This document shows, one piece after another, positions 15,505-22,334 of a stretch of DNA of 41,578 nt. Numbering within the stretch: the stretch's first letter is position 1; each line of letters begins with the position of its first letter. Source of the DNA: Clostridia bacterium (GTDB lineage Bacteria > Bacillota > Clostridia > Oscillospirales > CAG-272); the NCBI GenBank assembly GCA_017412045.1, contig JAFQOX010000010.1, positions 1-41,578 on the forward strand, written 5' to 3'. The position numbers and the translations under genes are program-made. The notes beneath the pieces were generated by a model, which was not told the origin of the DNA, searched no databases, and was given only the letters and a program-made list of their open reading frames with translations.

Positions 15505-17451
15505 ATGAACTATATTTCTGTCGGCGGTTGGAAAATACCGCATTTTACGACCTCCGCCGCGGTCGTCGGTACGGGTGCCGCGGGCTATAATGCGGCGGAT
15601 TCTCTCTATTCTCTCGGCGTGACGGACGTGCTCATCATCACGGAGGGCAGAATGATGGGAACGTCGAGAAACACCGGCTCGGATAAGCAAACCTACTATA
15701 AGCTCAATCTTTCGGGCGGTGTGAAGGACAGCGTTTACGATATGGCGAAAGCGCTCATGCGCGGCGGCTCCATGCACGGCGATATCGCGCTGACGGATGC
15801 GGCGCTTTCCGCAAGGGGCTTTTTTAAGCTCGTCGGGCTCGGCGTTCCGTTTCCGATGAACGAATACGGCGAATACGTCGGCTATAAGACCGACCACGAC
15901 GAAACGACCAGAGCGACCTCCTGCGGTCCTCTGACGTCGAAATATATGACCGAGGCTCTGGAGCGGACGGTATTTGCCAAGGGGATTCCCGTCTATGACC
16001 GCCATCGCGTGATTCGCATATTGACGGAAAACGGCGAGGCAAAGGGCTTGCTGACGCTTTGTCCTTTGGAAGCGAACGGGGAAAACCCGATGGGGCTTTG
16101 TCTGTTTTCTGCGGGCGCTGTCGTTTACGCGGTCGGCGGACCTTCTGCGATTTACGCGGATACCGTCTATCCGCCGAGCCAGACCTGTTCCATGGGCGCG
16201 GCGTTTGCGGCGGGCGCTCTCGGCGCGAATCTGACGGAATCGCAGTACGGACTCGCCTCCGTGGATTTCCGTTGGAATCTTTCGGGAACGTATCAGCAGG
16301 TTTTGCCGCGTTATATTTCCACGGATGAAAACGGAGAGGACGAAAGGGAATTTCTTCGCGAAGCGTTTGAAAGCGATGAAGAAATGCTCCACGCGATCTT
16401 CTCCAAGGGCTACGAATGGCCCTTTGACCCGAAAAAGACCGTTGCGGGCGGTTCCTCCCGCGTGGACCTTGCCGTGTTCCGCGAAAAGCAAAGGGGCAGG
16501 CGCGTCTTTCTGGATTACCGCAGAAATCCCTCTGCCGTGGATGATAACGGCGCTCTGCGCGTCGAAAAGCTCTCTGAAAAGGCAAGAGAATATCTGACGA
16601 ATTCGAACGCGCTTCTGCCGACACCGATCGAGCGTCTGGAAAAGATGAACCGTCCCGCCATTGATCTTTACGCCTCCCACGGTATTGATCTGTATACGGA
16701 ACGATTGGAGATCGCCGTCTGTGCCCAACACTGCAACGGCGGGCTTGCCGTGAAAAACACGAGAGAGAGCGTTTCGCTGGAGAATTTCTATGCGGTCGGC
16801 GAATGCGCGGGCACCTTTGGCGTTTACCGTCCGGGCGGCTCGGCGCTCAATTCCACACAGACGGGCAGCCTGTTTGCCGCGATTGCGATTGCCAAAAAGA
16901 AAAAAGCCTTCGCTCTGCCGAGCGAGGCTGTGCTTTCCGATATTACAGATGAGATCAAAATTCTCTGCGGTATGACGGGCGGCGATCTGTCGAGAAACGA
17001 GATCCTTTCTCGCCGTGAGGAGATGGGCAAGCGGATGTCCGCGTGCGCGGCTTTCCTTCGCAATGAAGACAAGCTCCGACTTGCGTTTGACGAGTGCAGA
17101 GAGGAACTTCTGCGTTTTGAAAAGGATTACCGATTGCGGGATGCCTCTTGCATGACGGATGCCATGATCAACCGCGATATTTTGCAGACGCAGCTCGTTT
17201 ATTTCGGCGCCATCCTTGATTATATCGCCGACGGCGGCAAGAGCCGCGGCTCATATCTGCTTGTGCGGGACGGTGACGGCGATCTGCTTTCGGCAGTTCC
17301 CGAAATTGATACGGCGCACGCCGCATTCGTGCAGAATACGGCGCTCGGACATGATCTTACCGTAAAGTCGTTTTTTGAGCCTGTAAGAGCGCTTCCCGAA
17401 AGTGACCAGTGGTTTGAGAACGTGTGGAATCGGTTTCGTAAAGAAAACTAA
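15505..17451 (+). CDS. FAD-binding oxidoreductase, fumarate reductase/aspartate oxidase-like flavoprotein
   Basis: This 648-residue flavoprotein has an N-terminal dinucleotide fold G22-x-G24-x-x-G27 (VVGTGAAGYNAA). A later FAD segment near 430 reads FYAVGECAGTFGVYRPGGSALN, where GE and RPGGSA match the FAD/substrate-closing region of the succinate dehydrogenase/fumarate reductase flavoprotein family. The C-terminal helical part (about 470-610) also fits that superfamily. No iron-sulfur or membrane subunit and no nadA/nadC gene is nearby, so it is probably not a respiratory complex, and L-aspartate oxidase is not supported by context. The physiological substrate is unknown. The ATG follows GGAAAGGAC by 5 nt. 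Confidence 0.8.
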   Translation: MNYISVGGWKIPHFTTSAAVVGTGAAGYNAADSLYSLGVTDVLIITEGRMMGTSRNTGSDKQTYYKLNLSGGVKDSVYDMAKALMRGGSMHGDIALTDAALSARGFFKLVGLGVPFPMNEYGEYVGYKTDHDETTRATSCGPLTSKYMTEALERTVFAKGIPVYDRHRVIRILTENGEAKGLLTLCPLEANGENPMGLCLFSAGAVVYAVGGPSAIYADTVYPPSQTCSMGAAFAAGALGANLTESQYGLASVDFRWNLSGTYQQVLPRYISTDENGEDEREFLREAFESDEEMLHAIFSKGYEWPFDPKKTVAGGSSRVDLAVFREKQRGRRVFLDYRRNPSAVDDNGALRVEKLSEKAREYLTNSNALLPTPIERLEKMNRPAIDLYASHGIDLYTERLEIAVCAQHCNGGLAVKNTRESVSLENFYAVGECAGTFGVYRPGGSALNSTQTGSLFAAIAIAKKKKAFALPSEAVLSDITDEIKILCGMTGGDLSRNEILSRREEMGKRMSACAAFLRNEDKLRLAFDECREELLRFEKDYRLRDASCMTDAMINRDILQTQLVYFGAILDYIADGGKSRGSYLLVRDGDGDLLSAVPEIDTAHAAFVQNTALGHDLTVKSFFEPVRALPESDQWFENVWNRFRKEN

Positions 17452-17467
17452 ATCATCTGAAATATGA

Positions 17468-17516
17468 TAAAATATCCGAATCAATTGCTTGTAAAACCTT
17501 TGCTTCGGATATTTTA
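17468..17516. terminator. Bidirectional terminator between convergent genes
   Basis: TAAAATATCCGAA (17468-17480) pairs exactly with TTCGGATATTTTA (17504-17516) between the flavoprotein gene and the convergent XRE gene. The A/T-rich outer ends supply a U-rich 3' side in both directions. Confidence 0.7.
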
Positions 17517-17525
17517 TATGGAATT

Positions 17526-17822
17526 TTACGTTTGATTGATAAAGCGGTGTAAAGATTCTTGAAGTTTTGCGCTTTCCTCAATAATCTGTTTTATTAAGAA
17601 CTCTTGATCTTCTTTTATAAAAGTATTATAGTCCGTCCTTCCGACAAGGTAATCAATGGAAACCTTAAAATAATCCGCAAGCTTGATGAGCGCAAAGCTA
17701 TCGGGATAGGTTTTCCCCGTTTCATAATTTGAAATGGTTCTTTGATCGATGCCGACTGCGTTGGCAAGGTCGATTTGACGCATATCGGCGTCTTCGCGTA
17801 GATCTTTGATTCGATTTTTCAT
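17526..17822 (-). CDS. XRE-family (Cro/CI-type) transcriptional regulator
   Basis: This 98-residue protein has an N-terminal lambda-repressor-like helix-turn-helix (about residues 5-62: MRQIDLANAVGIDQRTISNY, then the YETGKTYPD and SIDYLVGRTD hallmarks). A short helical tail follows, probably for dimerisation. It is divergent from the RCC1-like gene and separated by 164 bp that contain several ATACC half-sites over a consensus promoter, so it is likely the local repressor of that operon. ATG start with a GAGGA ribosome site. Confidence 0.88.
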   Translation of the reverse strand: MKNRIKDLREDADMRQIDLANAVGIDQRTISNYETGKTYPDSFALIKLADYFKVSIDYLVGRTDYNTFIKEDQEFLIKQIIEESAKLQESLHRFINQT

Positions 17823-17887
17823 ATAACAAATCCTCGGTATGTTTTTGTTTTTTTACTATAATTTTAGTATTTTTTCGCTTGTATATC

Positions 17888-17916
17888 TTGACATACCAAA
17901 AATAATCGTATATAAT
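17888..17916 (+). promoter_or_regulatory. Full-consensus promoter of the RCC1/JAMM operon
   Basis: TTGACA (17888-17893), a 17-bp spacer and TATAAT (17911-17916) match the housekeeping consensus in all twelve positions. Such a strong promoter beside a repressor gene suggests tight repression. The leader to the ATG at 17987 is about 64 nt. Confidence 0.85.
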
Positions 17917-17939
17917 CATGATATACCAATTATATGGTA
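17890..17939. promoter_or_regulatory. Putative XRE operator half-sites
   Basis: ACATACCA lies at the start of the promoter spacer. The pair TACCA / TGGTA (about 17924-17939, 6-bp AT-rich centre) lies just downstream of the -10. A further GGTATG is found at about 17835-17840, close to the XRE start codon. Repeated ATACC units around both divergent start regions fit operators for the neighbouring regulator. Confidence 0.45.
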
Positions 17940-17986
17940 AGCAAGGGTTGTATGGTGAAAATTTAAACAAAAGGGGGACTGAAGTA

Positions 17987-20347
17987 ATGACAGAAACGCA
18001 AAGACACCATGGAAAATATGGATTCATTAGAGATAGGCTTGATTGCGGTTGGTATCACGTTGCCGGTTTGTTGGATGATGGTACTGTAAAGGCTTACGGT
18101 GGGAACAATGCAAACCAATGCGAGGTATCTGATTGGGCAGACATTATAAAAATAAAATGCGGTTCTTTTCATACTCTTGGTTTGAGAAGAGATGGAACTG
18201 CATTGGCGACGAAAGGCGAGGTTTTTGAGGACGATAAAAGGATTCCGGGCGAGGGCATCGAAAAATTCAGTGGTGTTGTTGATATTGCTTGCGGTGCATT
18301 TCACAATATAGGTTTAAGAAGCGATGGTACGGTTGTTGCATGTGGCTTTAATGATGAAGGTCAGTGTAACGTGGAAAATTGGAAGAATGTTAAAAATATA
18401 TATGCAGCTCTCTATCATACGATTGCGATATGTAACGATGGATCATTGGTTTATTGCGGCAAGAATGACGGTGGCTCCTTGAATCTGAGTAATATTTCGG
18501 GTGTTAAAAAATTGTATTGCGGAATGAATGATACTGTAATCGTCACAGAAGACGATAAAGTTTACATTACAGACTATAATCATGAAACGCCTGTTTGTAT
18601 TGATGTTATCGGTAATGAGATCATGCGGGTAGAGTTTCATGTGGAGTATTTCCTGATATTGAAAACGAATGGAACAGTAATGCATTTCGGAAGCGAAGAT
18701 CATGGTTTGGCACAGGTAAGCCAATGGAGAGGTATTCTTGATATTGTTTGCGCAAGAAAGGTTGCCAGCGGTTATACGAAAGATCGTATATATATGACAG
18801 GAGATAATGGCATTCGTACTATGGAGCCCATAAAGGATACGGTCTTGAATCTTCATTCTGAAACAATAGATGTTTTTGTCAAAAAAAACGGAGCTGTTCT
18901 TGTGTTTAATCAAAAATCAGGTGAGGTAGTCGGAACATTTAGGCTTTATGAAATGCTTCCTTATCATGTGGATATCCAACAAACTCATTTATATAAATCC
19001 GGAATCGCATGGGAATATAAAGAGAAATACGATTATTTGAAGCAAAGGGTTTCTTGCGGTTTTGGTCACGGCGCTGTCGTTATGTATGATGGAACTGTTA
19101 GGGCTTGCGGCTCAAATACATGTGGACAGTGTGATGTTGATGATTGGGTAAATATAAAATCTGTTATTTGTACTGCGGGTGCAACTCTTGGACTTTCTCA
19201 TGAGGGTGCCGTTTATTTTGCAGGTCAACTTCCTCTGTCGGATAGTTATGTTGCCGAAGGATTACATCCTTCCAAATGGCCTGATAACGTAAAATTGATT
19301 GTGAAAGCAGATAGCACGGAAGAACATGTGTTAGGACTTTTGGATAACGGACAAGTCGTTGCATACGGATGCAATGATGATGGACAATGCGAAGTTCAAA
19401 ATTGGCGGGATATTGTTGAAGTTTGCGCTCAGCGCGCTCTTAGCGCAGGCGTTCGAAAAGATGGAACGGTAGTTGTTTGCGGAAATGATACCGCAATCAA
19501 AGATATCATTTCAACGTGGACCGATATTGAGCATATTTTCAATGGTAGTAGTGCGCAATCTTTGATAGGCTTGAAAAATGACGGCACCGTTGTAACGACA
19601 GAATCGGAATTGGCATCGAAATTGTCAAATTGGAGAAATATTATTGATATTTCTGCAGAGGCACCTTGTGTTGCCGGTATTACGGGCGATGGTCATATTT
19701 ATTTTGCAGGTAAAAAAGTTTCTAAGGATATGGAATTTGAAGGTGTGGATGATGCATTATCGGTGCATGTCGGCGGTACGCCCTTTTCTATCATATCAAT
19801 AATAAAAAATAATAAAACGCTTCAACGGTTTATTATTCAGAACGGCGAAATAGAAACGGAAGATATTGACAGCGAGTTTTTGTTTGTTAAAGATGAATTT
19901 ATGCAAAAAATACATGTTTTTGCCGATGGAGAAGTATTGGTTACTGCAATGCTTGAAGATATGGACATGGGGCAAGACGATTGGGGGGACAATTGGCAAT
20001 TGATCAAACCGGAGACACCAAAATCTGCTCAAAATTCCTCTGATAACAATGAGTCTTCGGGAACACAACAATCTTCCAATGGCTGTTATGTTGCAACTTG
20101 TGTCTACGGCTCTTATGATTGTCCGCAGGTATGGGCTCTTCGCCGTTATCGGGACAACACTCTTGGCTCCACATGGTATGGCAGATCGTTTATCCGCGCG
20201 TATTATACGGTCAGCCCTACGCTTGTAAAATGGTTTGGCAATACCCATTGGTTCAAGAGTCTTTGGAGAGGTAAGCTTGACCGTATGGTTGCGAAGTTGA
20301 AAGCGGACGGCATCGAAGATACACCTTATGAAGATAAAAATTGGTAA
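17987..20347 (+). CDS. Large RCC1-like repeat protein with C-terminal CFI-box-type domain
   Basis: This 786-residue protein is made mostly of RCC1-like blade repeats of about 38 residues, with the pattern CGxxHxxGLxxDGTVxxxG-N-x-GQCxVxxWxxI. I count about 14, enough for two seven-bladed propellers, with a linker near 340-355 (HVDIQQTHLYKSGIAWEYK). An acidic/Ser-Gln linker (about 660-698) leads to an 88-residue C-terminal domain. It begins GCYVATCVYGSYDCP and continues with LRRYRDNTL and a GRSFIRAYYTVSP segment, which match the CFI-box-CTERM type domain (usual start GCFIATAAYGS). No signal peptide is seen, so it is probably cytoplasmic, perhaps a protein-binding scaffold. ATG 17987 follows AAAAGGGGGAC. 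The gene is clearly more AT-rich than the genes to its left, suggesting acquisition by transfer. Confidence 0.75.
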   Translation: MTETQRHHGKYGFIRDRLDCGWYHVAGLLDDGTVKAYGGNNANQCEVSDWADIIKIKCGSFHTLGLRRDGTALATKGEVFEDDKRIPGEGIEKFSGVVDIACGAFHNIGLRSDGTVVACGFNDEGQCNVENWKNVKNIYAALYHTIAICNDGSLVYCGKNDGGSLNLSNISGVKKLYCGMNDTVIVTEDDKVYITDYNHETPVCIDVIGNEIMRVEFHVEYFLILKTNGTVMHFGSEDHGLAQVSQWRGILDIVCARKVASGYTKDRIYMTGDNGIRTMEPIKDTVLNLHSETIDVFVKKNGAVLVFNQKSGEVVGTFRLYEMLPYHVDIQQTHLYKSGIAWEYKEKYDYLKQRVSCGFGHGAVVMYDGTVRACGSNTCGQCDVDDWVNIKSVICTAGATLGLSHEGAVYFAGQLPLSDSYVAEGLHPSKWPDNVKLIVKADSTEEHVLGLLDNGQVVAYGCNDDGQCEVQNWRDIVEVCAQRALSAGVRKDGTVVVCGNDTAIKDIISTWTDIEHIFNGSSAQSLIGLKNDGTVVTTESELASKLSNWRNIIDISAEAPCVAGITGDGHIYFAGKKVSKDMEFEGVDDALSVHVGGTPFSIISIIKNNKTLQRFIIQNGEIETEDIDSEFLFVKDEFMQKIHVFADGEVLVTAMLEDMDMGQDDWGDNWQLIKPETPKSAQNSSDNNESSGTQQSSNGCYVATCVYGSYDCPQVWALRRYRDNTLGSTWYGRSFIRAYYTVSPTLVKWFGNTHWFKSLWRGKLDRMVAKLKADGIEDTPYEDKNW

Positions 20348-20402
20348 TAATTTCATTACTGAATTTAATTTTAAAAACTATAAAAAGAAAGGACTTTTGC
20401 TT

Positions 20403-20612
20403 ATGAAAAACACAAACGAAATCAAAAACACCACCCAAAAAGCAACTCCCGTTGTAAAGCTCGTCCCCGGCAGCTTCTCCAAATGCTATTATTGCGACGT
20501 TGACAACGATCTTTGCACGAAGTACAATCTTTCCCGTTACGGTCATTTCAATTATATCGGTGAATATACCTGGGAAAATTACTGCTTGAAGAACGGCGGC
20601 TGTGACCGATAA
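20403..20612 (+). CDS. Small Cys-rich protein, unknown function
   Basis: This 69-residue protein has a Thr/Lys-rich N-terminus and a C-terminal half with five Cys: KCYYCDVDNDLC at about 33-44, then YC and GGC near the end (final residues LKNGGCDR). The C-x2-C-x7-C spacing could bind a metal. No family is recognised. The ATG at 20403 is chosen because it follows AGAAAGGA by about 10 nt; the upstream in-frame start lies inside the preceding gene. Only 2 nt separate its stop from the JAMM peptidase start, so the two are translationally coupled, and the small protein may be a substrate, partner or leader. Its GC content is higher than that of the RCC1-like gene. Confidence 0.65.
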   Translation: MKNTNEIKNTTQKATPVVKLVPGSFSKCYYCDVDNDLCTKYNLSRYGHFNYIGEYTWENYCLKNGGCDR

Positions 20613-20614
20613 GC

Positions 20615-21037
20615 ATGGTTTACATCCATCAAAACGTCTTTGATGAAATCCGCTCCGCGCTCGGCACGAGAAAGCCCGAATGCGGCGGTGTTCTGGGGGC
20701 GTGTTCGGACGGGCGGATTTCGAAATTTTATTTTGATACTTCGGGGATTTCCTCCGAGGATGCCTATACACCCGATTATGAAAAAATCAATGGGATTTTA
20801 GAAGAATGGGCAGAGGAAGGCGTTCGGATGGTCGGTATGATCCACAGTCATGGCAACGAAGGGAATTTTCCGTCTTGCGGAGATCTTTTCTATTGCGAAC
20901 AAATTCTGCGTAGTAATCCTTCGATTTCGGATTTTCTTCTGCCGATTGTGACGGTAAACCCTTTTGAAATTCATATGTACCGTGTTCGATTGGAGACCAA
21001 GCTCCGCGTATTGTCGGAACCGTATCAAATTGTTTAA
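20615..21037 (+). CDS. JAMM/MPN+ (Mov34-type) zinc metallopeptidase
   Basis: This 140-residue protein has a complete JAMM zinc signature: E22 (KPECGG), then H77-x-H79-x7-S87-x2-D90 (HSHGNEGNFPSCGD). Family members in bacteria remove C-terminal tails from ubiquitin-like proteins or act as isopeptidases; some sit with E1/E2-like or sulfur-carrier genes. None of those genes is present here. Instead the peptidase follows a 69-residue Cys-rich protein and the RCC1/CFI-box protein, and is followed by a strong terminator, so these three form the transcription unit. No clear ribosome site precedes its ATG, so it relies on coupling to the small gene. Active-site assignment is direct; the substrate is unknown. 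Confidence 0.87.
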   Translation: MVYIHQNVFDEIRSALGTRKPECGGVLGACSDGRISKFYFDTSGISSEDAYTPDYEKINGILEEWAEEGVRMVGMIHSHGNEGNFPSCGDLFYCEQILRSNPSISDFLLPIVTVNPFEIHMYRVRLETKLRVLSEPYQIV

Positions 21038-21046
21038 TCAGTGAAT

Positions 21047-21096
21047 AGGGCTTCAACAAATGCCGATTGAAAGCGTTTGTTGAAGCCCTGTCTTTT
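21047..21096 (+). terminator. Rho-independent terminator after the JAMM gene
   Basis: A 14-bp perfect stem (AGGGCTTCAACAAA at 21047-21060, complement at 21076-21089) is followed by GTCTTTTTT. It closes the island's operon. Confidence 0.9.
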
Positions 21097-21116
21097 TTGA
21101 AAAATTTTTCATACAA

Positions 21117-21158
21117 TGTGATTAAATCACAGAAACAGACACTAAAATAGTGTATACT
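21117..21158 (+). promoter_or_regulatory. Crp/Fnr box and activated promoter of the thioredoxin gene
   Basis: TGTGATTAAATCACA (21117-21131) is a perfect TGTGA-N5-TCACA palindrome. A -10 hexamer TATACT lies at 21153-21158 and no -35 hexamer is present; CAGAAA occupies that place. The box centre is about 41 bp upstream of the predicted start point, the class II activator position. Confidence 0.75.
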
Positions 21159-21197
21159 GTAAACGTAAAATAACAACACCGAAAAGGAGAGATTACA

Positions 21198-21506
21198 ATG
21201 TCAGTACAGATGATCAATAAAAATAATTTTGAAGAAGTAAAAAACAGCGATAAGCTCGTTCTGCTCGATTTCTACGCGGATTGGTGCGGTCCCTGCCGCA
21301 TGGTAGCTCCCATCCTGCACGAGATCGCGGAGGAAAGACCCGACGTGATCGTCGGCAAGATCAACGTGGACGAGGAAGAAGATCTTGCGATGAAGTTCGG
21401 CGTATACAGCATCCCGACTCTCGTTGTGATGAAGAACGGCGAAATTATCCGTCAGACCTCCGGCGCTCGCCCCAAGGCGCAGATTCTCGCGATGTTAGAG
21501 GGCTAA
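21198..21506 (+). CDS. trxA: Thioredoxin
   Basis: This 102-residue thioredoxin has the canonical active site W-C30-G-P-C33 in DFYADWCGPCRMV and the cis-Pro segment YSIPTLVVMKNGE. It reduces protein disulfides and would be recharged by the NADPH-dependent reductase encoded at 22335. Ribosome site AAAAGGAGAG. Its expression should respond to the Crp/Fnr regulator because of the box 67 bp upstream of the ATG. Its 3' end overlaps the 3' end of that regulator's gene by 12 bp on the opposite strand, so no terminator fits between them. Confidence 0.96.
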   Translation: MSVQMINKNNFEEVKNSDKLVLLDFYADWCGPCRMVAPILHEIAEERPDVIVGKINVDEEEDLAMKFGVYSIPTLVVMKNGEIIRQTSGARPKAQILAMLEG

Positions 21507-22172
21507 TTCGCGGAGCCGCTTCTTGTCGAGAATGCGGATGCCTTCCCCGCGGGAGGCGGAAATGATGCCTTCCGTGGAAAAATATTTTAACATTCTGGAA
21601 ACCACCTCACGGGCAGATCCCATATATTTGGCGATCTGCTCGTGCGTCAGTTTTACGGTATCCCTTCCCGTTTTGGCGATTTCATCCAGAAGGAAGATGG
21701 CGAGCCTTTTATCCATGCTCATAAAGAGGATTTGCTGCATTGCCCACATGATGTCGGAAAAAACGGCAAGCGCGCTTTCCAGCGTGAAGATCTTCGCCTC
21801 GGGCATACGGCGCGTGAGATCCTCGTAGGCGCATCCGCCGATGACGATGCATTCGCTGTTTTCCTCGGAGTCGATAAAAATATCAAAGGTGATCGTGCTG
21901 AACACGCAGGAGGCGGAGAGCATACAGAGATCGCCCGCGAAGATTCGCTTCAGTGTGATCTCCTTTCCGTCCTCGGAAAGCAGATAAAGACGCAGACTGC
22001 CCGATTTGACGAGGATCACGCCCGTGCATTCGTTGCCGTCGTGAATATTCGTTCCTTTGGCAAACCGCGTCTGATACGAGGAGCGAAGAAAGGTTTCCTT
22101 GTCGATGCTTGACATCTGATTCCAGAAGGGAAAGGTTTTTTCAAATAATTGAGATAATGCCGTCTGTTCCAT
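21495..22172 (-). CDS. Crp/Fnr-family transcriptional regulator
   Basis: This 225-residue regulator has an N-terminal cyclic-nucleotide-binding-like effector domain (about 15-140), a dimer helix (about 135-155) and a C-terminal winged helix (about 160-225). The recognition helix reads SAREVVSRML: R188, E189 and R193 occupy the Crp positions (RExxxR) that read TGTGA. That matches the two TGTGA-N5-TCACA boxes at trxA and the desulfoferrodoxin gene. Five Cys (C49, C83, C89, C108, C114) lie in the sensor domain, but the N-terminal Fnr cluster motif is absent. The SASCVF and TFDIFID segments recall regulators of redox or nitrosative stress in anaerobes. Redox or NO sensing is inferred. Confidence 0.92.
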   Translation of the reverse strand: MEQTALSQLFEKTFPFWNQMSSIDKETFLRSSYQTRFAKGTNIHDGNECTGVILVKSGSLRLYLLSEDGKEITLKRIFAGDLCMLSASCVFSTITFDIFIDSEENSECIVIGGCAYEDLTRRMPEAKIFTLESALAVFSDIMWAMQQILFMSMDKRLAIFLLDEIAKTGRDTVKLTHEQIAKYMGSAREVVSRMLKYFSTEGIISASRGEGIRILDKKRLRELAL

Positions 22173-22207
22173 GACGTCCTCCTTGAAAATGCTTCATTCT
22201 TATTTTT

Positions 22208-22236
22208 ATTATAATATGATTCGGGGCGGAAGTCAA
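22208..22236 (-). promoter_or_regulatory. Promoter of the Crp/Fnr regulator gene
   Basis: On the minus strand TTGACT (22231-22236), a 17-bp spacer and TATAAT (22208-22213) stand just upstream of the regulator. It has a strong -35, unlike the two boxed promoters, so the regulator itself seems constitutively expressed. Confidence 0.75.
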
Positions 22237-22305
22237 TGAGGATGAAAAAATTCAGCTTATGAGATGTGCAAGGAACGGTCGGTGAAACATACGTATTGGA
22301 TCGAT

Positions 22306-22319
22306 GCCGCTTCGGCGGC
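22306..22319 (+). promoter_or_regulatory. UUCG-capped hairpin ahead of the trxB ribosome site
   Basis: GCCGC-TTCG-GCGGC forms a very stable small hairpin 5 nt before the GGAG ribosome site of trxB. It may protect or expose the site in the leader RNA; no partner sequence is obvious. Confidence 0.4.
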
Positions 22320-22334
22320 GGAATGGAGATTATG

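Noticed and set aside
15505-17451. L-aspartate oxidase (NadB)
   Set aside because: nadA and nadC are absent and the length exceeds NadB; the FAD motifs alone are shared by the whole family.
17987-21037. Ubiquitin-like conjugation operon (Bil or 6E type) around the JAMM gene
   Set aside because: No E1, E2, or clear beta-grasp protein is encoded; only the peptidase is shared with such systems.
22173-22334. A third Crp/Fnr box in the regulator/trxB divergent region
   Set aside because: Only partial matches such as GATGTGC are present; no palindrome with TGTGA and TCACA arms.
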